8,820 nucleotides of DNA from Alphaproteobacteria bacterium (GCA_021730835.1 JAKFYP010000198.1:1-8820), one strand, 5' to 3'; counted from the first letter of the stretch, positions 1 through 6,177 are shown. The notes: generated by a model from the letters alone, not told the origin. Translations and numbers: made by a program.

Positions 1-76
1 TTGGCTGGGTACTGTGATACAGCGCGATATACAAAATCGCCTCAAGTGCATGCGTGGTTTTATAATCGAACAGCAT
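1..76 (-). CDS. Probable Rrf2-family transcriptional regulator, N-terminal fragment (cut by window edge)
   Basis: Only the first 25 codons lie in the window; the gene continues to the left of base 1. The ATG (76-74) shares its A with the dut TGA stop, a TGATG overlap typical of translational coupling, and the dut tail supplies a G-rich GGCGGG upstream. The peptide contains DYKTTHALEAILYIALY, which resembles the opening helix of Rrf2/IscR-like winged-helix regulators (pattern K-x-x-x-A-L-x-A-x-L-x-L-A). Family members sense iron-sulfur clusters, nitric oxide or cysteine status, often through cysteines further along that cannot be seen here. The open frame and overlap are seen; the family call is inference from one helix. 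It could be another winged-helix protein. Confidence 0.55.
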   Translation of the reverse strand, partial: MLFDYKTTHALEAILYIALYHSTQP

Positions 77-537
77 CAACCCGCCGCCCGCATGCCGGTT
101 GAGCCGAACCCCCCTGCCCCGCGCCCGGTATCGCTCAGGGTGGACACCACCTGCCAGCGCGCCTGTATGACCGGAGCCACCAGAAGTTGAGCGATGCGCA
201 TGCCACGCGACACAGTAAAGACCTCCTGCCCGTGATTAATCAGGATCACCCCGATCTCGCCGCGATAATCGGCATCTATTGTCCCGGGCGTGTTGACCAG
301 CGAAATACCATGCTTGAGCGCCAGCCCGGAACGCGGGCGCACCTGCGCTTCATAGCCTTCCGGCAGGGCAATGGCCAGACCGGTCGGAATCAGGCGGCGC
401 TCTCCCGGCGCAAGGGTTATTTCTCCATCCACCGCCGCCAGCAGGTCGCATCCGGCGCTTTGCTCCGTGGCATATTCCGGCAGCGGCAATCCGGCCCCGT
501 GTTCCAGTTGCTTCAGTTCAATCGTCAGTTGTTGCAT
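76..537 (-). CDS. dut: Deoxyuridine 5'-triphosphate nucleotidohydrolase (dUTPase)
   Basis: Cytosolic homotrimeric enzyme that hydrolyses dUTP to dUMP and pyrophosphate, keeping uracil out of DNA and feeding dTMP synthesis. All five family motifs are present in order in 153 residues: AGCDLLA (28-34), RPRSGLA (67-73), GTIDADYRGEIGV (85-97, with the catalytic aspartate and the tyrosine that excludes ribose), RGMRIAQLLV (111-120) and the glycine-rich C-terminal arm RGAGGFGSTG (139-148). Length matches bacterial trimeric dUTPases (about 150). The start is supported by AAGGAG seven bases upstream of the ATG. It follows coaBC on the same strand, separated by 174 bases containing a palindromic repeat, and overlaps the next, Rrf2-like gene. 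No key residue is missing. Confidence 0.97.
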   Translation of the reverse strand: MQQLTIELKQLEHGAGLPLPEYATEQSAGCDLLAAVDGEITLAPGERRLIPTGLAIALPEGYEAQVRPRSGLALKHGISLVNTPGTIDADYRGEIGVILINHGQEVFTVSRGMRIAQLLVAPVIQARWQVVSTLSDTGRGAGGFGSTGMRAAG

Positions 538-565
538 GATATTCTCCTTGTTCCTTTATCCTGAA

Positions 566-705
566 GAGACCATTGCATCATTCGTCATTGCGAGCGTAGC
601 GAAGGCCCAGAAAAGTTATAGCATGAAGTATCTGGATTTCTTCGTCGCTTATGGCTCCCCGCAATGACGAAAGCAGGGGTGTTTTCGAGTAATGCAATGA
701 GTCTC
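566..705. repeat. Nested palindromic intergenic repeat ('GTCATTGCGAG' family)
   Basis: Inner element 582-670: the left arm begins TCGTCATTGCGAGCGTAGCG and the right arm ends CCCCGCAATGACGA, so the ends are inverted copies (TCGTCATTGCG), with a second inner pair CCAGA (607-611) and TCTGG (631-635). The right half (TCTGGATT...CTTCGTCGC...GCAATGACGA) fits the common bacterial intergenic repeat made of GTCATTGCGAG...CTGGATTGCTTCGTCGC...GCAATGACG. An outer pair, GAGACCATTGCAT (566-578) and ATGCAATGAGTCTC (692-705), is also inverted with one base inserted. It sits between coaBC and dut and would form a long hairpin in their shared transcript. No coding capacity. It is probably a small non-autonomous palindromic element; the family match is from memory. 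Confidence 0.75.
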
Positions 706-711
706 CTGAAA

Positions 712-1920
712 TTATCCTTTACCCAAAAAATATTTCTCCGCTTCCTCCACCAGCCGCGCTGCCGCTTCCTGCTTGCTGAGACAACCCCACGGCTCGGCGG
801 CATCTTCCGTGATAAACAGTAATTCCGTCCGTTCCTCGCCAAACACCCTGCCCCCTGAAATATCATTGGCCAGAATCCAGTCACATCCCTTGCGCATGCG
901 TTTTTCACTCGCCTGCTTTTCCAACTCGCCCGCTTCCGCCGCAAATCCTGCCACCAGCGCCGGTCGCTGCTTATGTTTTGAAATCGCCGCCAGAATATCC
1001 GGCGTTTCTCTCAGGCGCAACTCCGGCGGGGCGGCGTTCCTGCGTTTCTTCAGTTTTCCCGGCAAGGCGGCTTCCGGCGTCCAGTCAGCCACCGCCGCCG
1101 TGCAGACCGCCATATCCACCGGCAATACGCCCAGCGCCGCGTCATACATCTCCTGCGCCGTCATCACCGGAATACAGGTCACTCCTTCCGGCGCTCTGAG
1201 AAATGTCGGCCCGGATACCAGCGTCACTTTCGCCCCGGCCATCGCCAGCGCACCGGCAATCGCATAACCCTGCCGCCCCGAGGAGCGATTACCCAGAAAG
1301 CGTACATCGTCAATCGGTTCCTGCGTCGGCCCCGCCGTCACCAGCGCGGTTTTTCCCTTCAGGCTACCTGCCTTGCCACTCCGGCGAGCCTTGCCCTGCA
1401 TCACATGCCTGACGATCTCCGCCGGATCCGCCATCCGGCCCGGCCCGTATTCCCCACATGCCATCTCGCCTTCCACAGGCCCGACCAGCCGCACGCCGTC
1501 AGCCGTAAGTTGTGCAATATTGCGCCGTGTCGCCGGATGCGCCCACATACGATGATTCATAGCCGGGGCTATCCAGACCGGCTTATCCGCCGCCAGCAGC
1601 ACCGCCGAAGCCAGGTCATCCGCCCGCCCCTGCGCCATTTTTGCCAGCAAATCGGCGCTGGCGGGCGCTACAATAATCGCCTCCGCCTCGCGGGACAGGC
1701 GAATATGCCCCATCTCCACCTCATCCTTGAGGGAGAATAAATCCGTGTAAGTCGGTGTGCCGGTCAGGGAGGAGACCGCCAGCGGGGTAATGAATTCCGC
1801 CCCGCCCGCCGTCAGGATCGCCCGTACCGCCGCGCCTTCCTGACGTAGCAGGCGGATCAACTCCAGCGCTTTATAAGACGCAATACTACCGCTAATAATG
1901 AGAAGAATATTTTTTACCAT
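712..1920 (-). CDS. coaBC: Bifunctional phosphopantothenoylcysteine decarboxylase / phosphopantothenate-cysteine ligase
   Basis: Catalyses two consecutive steps of coenzyme A synthesis: CoaB joins cysteine to 4'-phosphopantothenate (CTP-dependent in most bacteria) and CoaC decarboxylates the product to 4'-phosphopantetheine using FMN. The 402 residues match the usual fused length. The N-terminal flavoprotein half (about 1-175) shows the active-site His72 in MGHIR, the PAMN motif followed by HRMW (119-126) and the substrate clamp ACGEYGPGRM (154-163). The C-terminal half (about 188-402) shows TAGPTQEPIDDVR (195-207), Asn211 in the NRSSG motif, AAVADW (275-280) and Lys289 in GKLKK, the catalytic lysine position in E. 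coli. No clear Shine-Dalgarno precedes the ATG; a possible promoter lies directly upstream, so the message may be nearly leaderless. It lies 53 bases downstream of lolA and upstream of dut, a common coaBC-dut arrangement. Confidence 0.97.
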   Translation of the reverse strand: MVKNILLIISGSIASYKALELIRLLRQEGAAVRAILTAGGAEFITPLAVSSLTGTPTYTDLFSLKDEVEMGHIRLSREAEAIIVAPASADLLAKMAQGRADDLASAVLLAADKPVWIAPAMNHRMWAHPATRRNIAQLTADGVRLVGPVEGEMACGEYGPGRMADPAEIVRHVMQGKARRSGKAGSLKGKTALVTAGPTQEPIDDVRFLGNRSSGRQGYAIAGALAMAGAKVTLVSGPTFLRAPEGVTCIPVMTAQEMYDAALGVLPVDMAVCTAAVADWTPEAALPGKLKKRRNAAPPELRLRETPDILAAISKHKQRPALVAGFAAEAGELEKQASEKRMRKGCDWILANDISGGRVFGEERTELLFITEDAAEPWGCLSKQEAAARLVEEAEKYFLGKG

Positions 1921-1927
1921 GCAGGAT

Positions 1928-1956
1928 TGTATATATCACACGATGGCAATGTGCAA
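1928..1956 (-). promoter_or_regulatory. Possible sigma-70-type promoter for coaBC
   Basis: On the minus strand TTGCAC (1956-1951) is followed after 17 bases by TATACA (1933-1928). Both hexamers are imperfect against TTGACA/TATAAT, but the spacing is ideal. Transcription would start near 1921, one base before the coaBC ATG, which fits the lack of a ribosome binding site there. Read-through from lolA is equally possible. Confidence 0.35.
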
Positions 1957-1973
1957 TTATCTTATTCGCATGG

Positions 1974-2591
1974 CTATTTTCGGTAATTACTTCTGCCGCC
2001 ACCGGGTTTTTTAAAGACGAATAAATCGTTATCAAGCTCCAGCCCGTAGCGCGCATTGCCGAATGACACGTTGGTATCGCGTCCTTCCGCATCGCGGATA
2101 ATCAGGTTACGCAACTGCATCGGCTGGTCGGAAAGCTCCAGCGTCAATTCTCCCTCATCGGGTTTTTGCCGCTGCGTGACGCGGATACGGATCACCCCGT
2201 CACTTTGCTTTGCCTCCAGCACCTTCAGCGTATCGGCGGAAAAGCGGATATGATCGAGCGCCAGAAACCCGGCCAGCGTGTCTTCGAGCGCTATGCGGTT
2301 CACCTGATCGAGTTCATAATCATAATAGATGATTTTTTCACCCGAGGAAACCATCAGCACCGGCACGGGAGGATCGTACTGCCAGCGCATCTTGCCGGGG
2401 CGCTTGAGATAGAATTTGCCTGAGGCAACATCGCCTTCCGGCGTGATTTGCACGAAATTCGCCTCAATGGTGCTCAGGCTGTTGAGGTATTTCTCCGTGC
2501 GGCTCAGCAGCATCGTATACCCGCCATCGCCCGCATAGGCAGGAGCGGCGCAGACAATCAGGAAAAGGCAATAAATCGGCAAACGTTGCAT
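1974..2591 (-). CDS. lolA: Outer-membrane lipoprotein carrier protein LolA
   Basis: Periplasmic chaperone that takes mature lipoproteins from the LolCDE transporter in the inner membrane and carries them to the outer-membrane acceptor. The 205-residue precursor (E. coli LolA is 203) begins with a type I signal peptide, hydrophobic stretch 5-16 and probable cleavage after AYA at residue 20; the cysteine at 14 has no proper lipobox, so it is not itself a lipoprotein. The mature part has the LolA pattern: STIEANFVQ, GKFYLKRPGKMRWQYDPP, a run of beta strands, and a C-terminal LDNDLFVFKKP resembling the family's closing LD-x-x-x-F-x-F segment. AGGA at 2602-2599 precedes the ATG. It diverges from rpoN, and coaBC follows. 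The product is relevant to the lipoprotein encoded at 5725-5886. Confidence 0.9.
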   Translation of the reverse strand: MQRLPIYCLFLIVCAAPAYAGDGGYTMLLSRTEKYLNSLSTIEANFVQITPEGDVASGKFYLKRPGKMRWQYDPPVPVLMVSSGEKIIYYDYELDQVNRIALEDTLAGFLALDHIRFSADTLKVLEAKQSDGVIRIRVTQRQKPDEGELTLELSDQPMQLRNLIIRDAEGRDTNVSFGNARYGLELDNDLFVFKKPGGGRSNYRK

Positions 2592-2610
2592 AGGGGCATC
2601 CTAACGCTCA

Positions 2611-2627
2611 TGCAAGAATAACGCCAG
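2611..2627 (-). promoter_or_regulatory. Sigma-54-like -24/-12 element facing lolA
   Basis: The minus strand reads CTGGCGTTATTCTTGCA. Compared with the sigma-54 consensus YTGGCACG-N4-TTGCW it keeps the essential GG (-25/-24) and GC (-13/-12) at exact spacing, and all of TGGC and TTGC; ACG is replaced by GTT. The start would fall near 2600, about nine bases before the lolA ATG, uncomfortably close to the AGGA at 2602-2599. A short inverted repeat TTAGC (2635-2639) / GCTAA (2653-2657) lies just upstream. The match is seen; promoter activity is inference. Confidence 0.35.
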
Positions 2628-2694
2628 AAATAATTTAGCGTGGCCAGAAGGGGCTAAAAATAGTATATTACCTGAAACCAGTATAGGAAACACC

Positions 2695-4173
2695 ATGTCA
2701 GGAAAACCGGCGCTTGAATTGCGGCAAGGGCAGTCTCTGGTGATGACGGCCCAGCTTCAGCAATCCATCAAGCTGCTGCAATATAACGCGCTGGAACTGA
2801 CTGAGTTCATTGATGCCGAGTTGGAGAAAAATCCGCTGCTGACCACGGAAGAGCCTGCCGAAGAAGGGGCGGCGGGGGAGAATCCCGATAAAGCGGAGTC
2901 CACGGCATCACAGGAGACACCAGGGCCGTCCGGGCAGGAGAGCGGCGGCGCGGATGAATCCATTGACGCGACGCAGGATGATTTATGGGGTGGCGAGCTT
3001 GAGAGTTCTCGCTATGAGGGAGCATCGGGCGGCAGTTTTGAAGGCGGCGGGTTTTTAGCCGACGCGCTGGAGCAATCGGTAGCCGAAGCCGTCAGCCTCA
3101 AGGATCACCTGATGGAGCAGGTGACGGTGGACATTGGCGACCCGGCTCAGCGGATCATTGCCGTGCGGCTGGTGGATATGCTCGACGATTCGGGCTATTT
3201 GCGCGAAGACCCGGCACATCTGGCCGAGGTGCTTGGAACGGAAGAATCGGTGATTTCCGCGACGCTCGACCATCTGCGCCGACTCGATCCACCGGGCGTA
3301 TTCGCCCGCGACCTGACCGACTGCCTGCGGCTTCAGCTTGCCGATAAGCGCCGACTCGATCCGCTGATGGAAACCCTGCTGGAGAATCTCGATCTGCTGG
3401 CTGCCGCCGAGATGAAAAAACTGGCGCGCCTCGTCGGTGTCAATGAAGAGGAACTGGCTGAGATGATGGCGGAAATCCGTTGCCTTGAGCCTAATCCCGG
3501 CTCGAGTTTTGCGTATGAGCGCGTGGAAACGCTGATTCCCGATGTCATGGTGCGCAAGATGCCGGATCATAGCTGGCGGGTTGACCTCAACCCTGATGGG
3601 TTGCCCCGGCTGCTGGTCAACCGTCAGTATTTCACCGAGCTATCCGGGCAGGCCCGCCGCAAGGACGACAAAAAATTTCTTAATGAGCAACTGGCTAATG
3701 CGAGCTGGCTGGTTAAGGCGCTCGATCAGCGGGCGGAAACCTTACTGAAGGTATCGGGAGAGATTGTACGCCAGCAGGAAGGTTTTTTTAATTACGGTAT
3801 TCACCATCTGCGCCCGATGACGCTCAAGATGATTGCGGATGCGATTGAGATGCACGAAAGCACGGTAAGCCGGGTGACGACCGGAAAATATATGGCGACG
3901 CCGCGAGGGGTGTTCGACATGAAATATTTTTTCTCCTCCTCGCTTTCGGATGTGTTGGGCGATGAGGGGTATTCAAGCCGCACCGTCATACACATGATTA
4001 AAGAGATGATTGACCGCGAGCCGCCGGACAAGATTCTGTCAGATGAGAAAATCGCCTCCTTGCTCCAGCAGCGGGGCATTGACGTGGCCCGCCGCACCGT
4101 GGTCAAATACCGTATGGCGCTGGATATTCCTTCTTCCGTTGAGCGCCGCCGTGAGAAACGCCGCCGTGGATAA
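2695..4173 (+). CDS. rpoN: RNA polymerase sigma-54 factor
   Basis: Alternative sigma factor that directs RNA polymerase to -24/-12 promoters and needs an AAA+ enhancer-binding protein to open them; it typically serves nitrogen, flagellar, pilus or envelope genes. Region I is the glutamine/leucine-rich activator-contact segment at 8-50 (LRQGQSLVMTAQLQQSIKLL). Region II is a long acidic linker rich in E, D, G and S (about 51-115). Region III holds the core-binding domain, then the helix-turn-helix MIADAIEMHESTVSRVT that contacts the -12 element, and the RpoN box ARRTVVKYRM (465-474) that contacts -24, followed by a basic tail. Length 492 is normal. AGGAAA lies just upstream of the ATG. The usual partners hpf/raiA and ptsN do not follow; a CpaF-type ATPase starts 75 bases downstream. 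Confidence 0.97.
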   Translation: MSGKPALELRQGQSLVMTAQLQQSIKLLQYNALELTEFIDAELEKNPLLTTEEPAEEGAAGENPDKAESTASQETPGPSGQESGGADESIDATQDDLWGGELESSRYEGASGGSFEGGGFLADALEQSVAEAVSLKDHLMEQVTVDIGDPAQRIIAVRLVDMLDDSGYLREDPAHLAEVLGTEESVISATLDHLRRLDPPGVFARDLTDCLRLQLADKRRLDPLMETLLENLDLLAAAEMKKLARLVGVNEEELAEMMAEIRCLEPNPGSSFAYERVETLIPDVMVRKMPDHSWRVDLNPDGLPRLLVNRQYFTELSGQARRKDDKKFLNEQLANASWLVKALDQRAETLLKVSGEIVRQQEGFFNYGIHHLRPMTLKMIADAIEMHESTVSRVTTGKYMATPRGVFDMKYFFSSSLSDVLGDEGYSSRTVIHMIKEMIDREPPDKILSDEKIASLLQQRGIDVARRTVVKYRMALDIPSSVERRREKRRRG

Positions 4174-4248
4174 CGGAATATTAATATGTTTTTATTATTA
4201 TTTGAGGAGTTGAATTGACATACCCCCTCTCATGGAGTTTCCCCCGGC

Positions 4249-5559
4249 ATGGCTACTTCGCATAACACCAGCTTTTCATTTACCACACAGGATCATAACG
4301 TGAACGCAGCATCGAAACCAGCCGGGATCGCTCCCGAAGAGAACAGCATGGACGACGCACTGGGCAACCTTGCCCATGCTATCACCCGTGCCGCGCAATT
4401 GCTGAATGCGAGTTGCGACCGTCTGGGAGTCGCCGAAGCAATGCCCGCTCCTTCCGCGCAGACCATTGTCTCACAGGCCAGCGACCTTGGCTCTGTCAGC
4501 AACCTGAATATGGGGCCACTGACATCGTTGCTGGCCGACGATACCGTCAACGATATTCTGGTCAACGGGCCGGATGAAGTCTTTATTGAGCGTCAGGGGA
4601 TGGTGGAGAAAACCGATATTCGTTTTTCCGGGCATGAGGAACTGGCGCTGCTGGCGGAAAATATCGTGCGGGCTGTGGGCCGCCGGATTGATCCGCGCCG
4701 TCCGCTGGTTGATGCCCGCCTGCCGGACGGCTCCCGCGTCAATATCGTCGCGCCGCCGCTGGCAGTAGACGGTATCAGCATGTCGATCCGCAAATTCGCC
4801 AAAGAGAAAATTACACTGGAATCCATGATTGCCTCAGGCAATATCAGCGAGCAATTGGGAGGATTTTTAAAAACCTGCGCCAAAGCCCGGGTGAACGTGA
4901 TTATCTGCGGCGGAACGGGATCGGGCAAAACCACTTTGCTCAACGCCATATCCCAGCATATCCCGGCGACCGACCGGATCGTTACCATTGAGGATTCAGC
5001 GGAGTTGCAACTGCAATTACCGCATGTGGTGCGCATGGAAACCAAGATACCGGAAATACACGGCGATGCCGCCGATGAAGTCAATATGCGCGATCTGGTA
5101 AAGAATGCGCTTCGCATGCGCCCGGACCGGATTATCGTCGGTGAGGTGCGCGGGCCGGAAGCCTTCGATATGATTCAGGCGATGAACACCGGCCATGACG
5201 GCTCGTTTACGACGATTCACGCCAACTCGGCACGCGACGGGCTGGCGCGTATGGAAAACATGATCGGTATGGCCAGCCTGAATATCCCGACCATTTCGAT
5301 TCGCAAGCAGATTGCCTCGGCGGTCAATTTCATGATCCAGACCTCGCGCATGGAAGACGGGTTGCGGCGCGTCACGCAGGTGGCTGAAATTGTCGGCATG
5401 GAAGGCGAAATCCCGACCATGCAGGATATTTTCAAGTTTGAGGCGAAAGGAACCGGCCCGGATGGTAAACTACAGGGTGTGCATCGCTGGACGAATGTTT
5501 TCCCGCGCCATCACGCCCTGACCGCCATGCTGCGGGAAGCGAATATCCTCAAGATGTAG
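4249..5559 (+). CDS. cpaF: CpaF/TadA-family ATPase of a Tad (Flp) pilus or related secretion system
   Basis: Hexameric cytoplasmic ATPase of the VirB11/GspE superfamily; CpaF/TadA members power assembly and retraction of Flp (Tad) pili. The first 80 residues look disordered or linker-like. The N-terminal domain (about 88-200) has the family stretch LADDTVNDILVNGPDEVFIE and DPRRPLVDARLPDGSRVN. The ATPase domain has Walker A GGTGSGKTT (221-229), the Asp box TIEDSAELQL (246-255), Walker B RIIVGEVRGPE (294-304) and the His box HDGSFTTIHAN (316-326). Length 436 suits CpaF, and all catalytic motifs are intact. ATG 4249 has only a distant GGAG; Met34 at 4348 is an alternative start. The rest of a Tad cluster (cpaB, C, D, E, tadB, tadC, flp) is not in the window. 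A membership outside Tad, such as VirB11-like, is less likely from the motif wording. Confidence 0.9.
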   Translation: MATSHNTSFSFTTQDHNVNAASKPAGIAPEENSMDDALGNLAHAITRAAQLLNASCDRLGVAEAMPAPSAQTIVSQASDLGSVSNLNMGPLTSLLADDTVNDILVNGPDEVFIERQGMVEKTDIRFSGHEELALLAENIVRAVGRRIDPRRPLVDARLPDGSRVNIVAPPLAVDGISMSIRKFAKEKITLESMIASGNISEQLGGFLKTCAKARVNVIICGGTGSGKTTLLNAISQHIPATDRIVTIEDSAELQLQLPHVVRMETKIPEIHGDAADEVNMRDLVKNALRMRPDRIIVGEVRGPEAFDMIQAMNTGHDGSFTTIHANSARDGLARMENMIGMASLNIPTISIRKQIASAVNFMIQTSRMEDGLRRVTQVAEIVGMEGEIPTMQDIFKFEAKGTGPDGKLQGVHRWTNVFPRHHALTAMLREANILKM

Positions 5560-5636
5560 CCTTCTTCACCCGTTTAGCCGTTTGGTATCGCTATATTTAA
5601 TTTCGATCAGGGCACGTTGGCTCCTGTCATGCGCTA

Positions 5637-5657
5637 TTTGCATAACCGGCATGCAAA
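5637..5657. repeat. Perfect short palindrome between cpaF and the small lipoprotein gene
   Basis: TTTGCAT (5637-5643) and ATGCAAA (5651-5657) are perfect inverted 7-base arms around AACCGGC. The site is 68 bases upstream of the lipoprotein ATG and has no T-run, so an operator-like site is more plausible than a terminator. The regulator, if any, is unknown. Confidence 0.3.
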
Positions 5658-5724
5658 ACCGTCAATTTTCATTCTGATCTTCTCCCTGTACTACATCTGG
5701 TAGCAACCATCTGAGGGAGGAAAG

Positions 5725-5886
5725 ATGATGCGCTGGATGATTTCATTGCTGGTTCTGGTGACGCTGTCGGCGTGTTCCAATACTCCGGGCGCGGTTGCCT
5801 GGAATAGCGCGAATTATGTCGATCAGTTGCAAAAGCCGAATTTCGGCCCGTTAAGCGCCCTGTCGCCGGGAGTGGGTATCTACTGA
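5725..5886 (+). CDS. Small predicted lipoprotein, 53 residues, function unknown
   Basis: A short gene beginning MMRWMISLLVLVTLSAC: positively charged start, hydrophobic core, and lipobox LSAC with the lipidated cysteine at 17. After cleavage by signal peptidase II about 37 residues remain, starting CSNTPGAVAW and ending PLSALSPGVGIY. Serine at +2 predicts outer-membrane sorting by the Lol pathway. An unusually strong ribosome binding site, GAGGGAGGAAAG, sits directly before the tandem ATG codons (5725 and 5728). It follows cpaF by 165 bases on the same strand, but a partnership is unproven. The mature part is rich in N, G, P and S and has no recognisable domain. Tiny lipoproteins serve as secretion-channel parts (VirB7-like), entericidin-like peptides or phase-specific surface proteins; nothing in the sequence chooses among these. 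Confidence 0.75.
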   Translation: MMRWMISLLVLVTLSACSNTPGAVAWNSANYVDQLQKPNFGPLSALSPGVGIY

Positions 5887-6070
5887 GCGGTCTTGCTTTA
5901 GTTGTGCGCTGGGCGTGCGAGTCGAAGTGTAGATAAACGGCGTGAGACGAGCAACAACGATGCGCACGACCAAATGAGAAATGCTCGAGGTTTAGGCAAA
6001 GCTGCTTGCAGGCGGTACGATGCGGACAGTGGGAGGAATGCCCTGATCGCATCTGCCGCCTGTCTTTTTC
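5887..6070 (+). ncRNA. Candidate structured RNA ending in an intrinsic terminator
   Basis: No convincing coding frame covers this stretch on either strand, yet paired segments are frequent: GTGCGC (5904-5909) with GCGCAC (5962-5967), CGAGCA (5948-5953) with TGCTCG (5982-5987), GCAA (5996-5999) with TTGC (6006-6009), then a long terminal stem with a T-run. Some pairings compete with each other. It could be a free small RNA, or the long 3' untranslated part of the lipoprotein message. I do not see the signatures of 6S, tmRNA, RNase P or SRP RNA. No clear promoter was found immediately before it. Confidence 0.25.
6009..6069 (+). terminator. Probable rho-independent terminator with an extended interrupted stem
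   Basis: CAGGCGG (6009-6015) pairs with CCGCCTG (6056-6062); after a 3x2 internal loop GATGCG (6019-6024) pairs with CGCATC (6048-6053); inside, GGG (6031-6033) can pair with CCC (6041-6043). TCTTTTT (6063-6069) follows at once. The orientation suits the lipoprotein transcript or a small RNA ending here. The stem is longer than usual for a simple terminator. Confidence 0.5.
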
Positions 6071-6074
6071 AGGT

Positions 6075-6176
6075 ATAGCCGATTTACTTGTGTGACTGCA
6101 CATCAATCACATCGGCTATCGCCCGCGACTGCGGGCGCGCCGCCTATGCGGCGTAAAGTTTGTGCGCAAGCATAAA
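6075..6176. repeat. Tight array of four stem-loops before the rfbC stop
   Basis: Four perfect or near-perfect inverted repeats follow one another: ATAGCCGAT (6075-6083) / ATCGGCTAT (6111-6119) with an inner TGTG-ACTG-CACA; CGCCCGC (6120-6126) / GCGGGCG (6131-6137) with loop GACT; CGCCGC (6138-6143) / GCGGCG (6148-6153) with loop CTAT; TTTGTGC (6159-6165) / GCATAAA (6170-6176) with one G-U pair and a GCAA tetraloop on the plus strand. The first three abut or nearly abut. The last ends one base before the rfbC stop codon on the opposite strand. No T-run follows on either strand. It may be the 3' structure of the rfbC message, a two-way transcription block, or part of a larger RNA. Confidence 0.6.
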
Positions 6177-6177
6177 G

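Noticed and set aside
4185..4217. Ten-codon peptide (MFLLLFEELN) between rpoN and cpaF
   Set aside because: No ribosome binding site and AT-rich by composition; no sign of an attenuator around it.
4215..4220. Perfect TTGACA -35 hexamer ahead of cpaF
   Set aside because: No -10-like hexamer at 16-18 bases spacing; the matching region is C-rich.
5629..5703. 24-codon hydrophobic peptide frame upstream of the lipoprotein
   Set aside because: No Shine-Dalgarno before its ATG; too short to support without conservation data.
5887..6070. Known RNA such as 6S, tmRNA, RNase P or SRP RNA
   Set aside because: None of the conserved motifs I know for these RNAs is visible, so it is left as an unnamed candidate.
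5669..6106. 145-codon open frame on the minus strand across the lipoprotein gene and the structured region
   Set aside because: Composition is Ser/Arg/Cys/His-rich without domains, there is no ribosome binding site, and it opposes the better-supported lipoprotein gene and terminator.
6075..6176. Integron attC site or CRISPR repeats
   Set aside because: No GTTRRRY/RYYYAAC core pair and no integrase; the hairpins differ in sequence from each other and are not spaced repeats.
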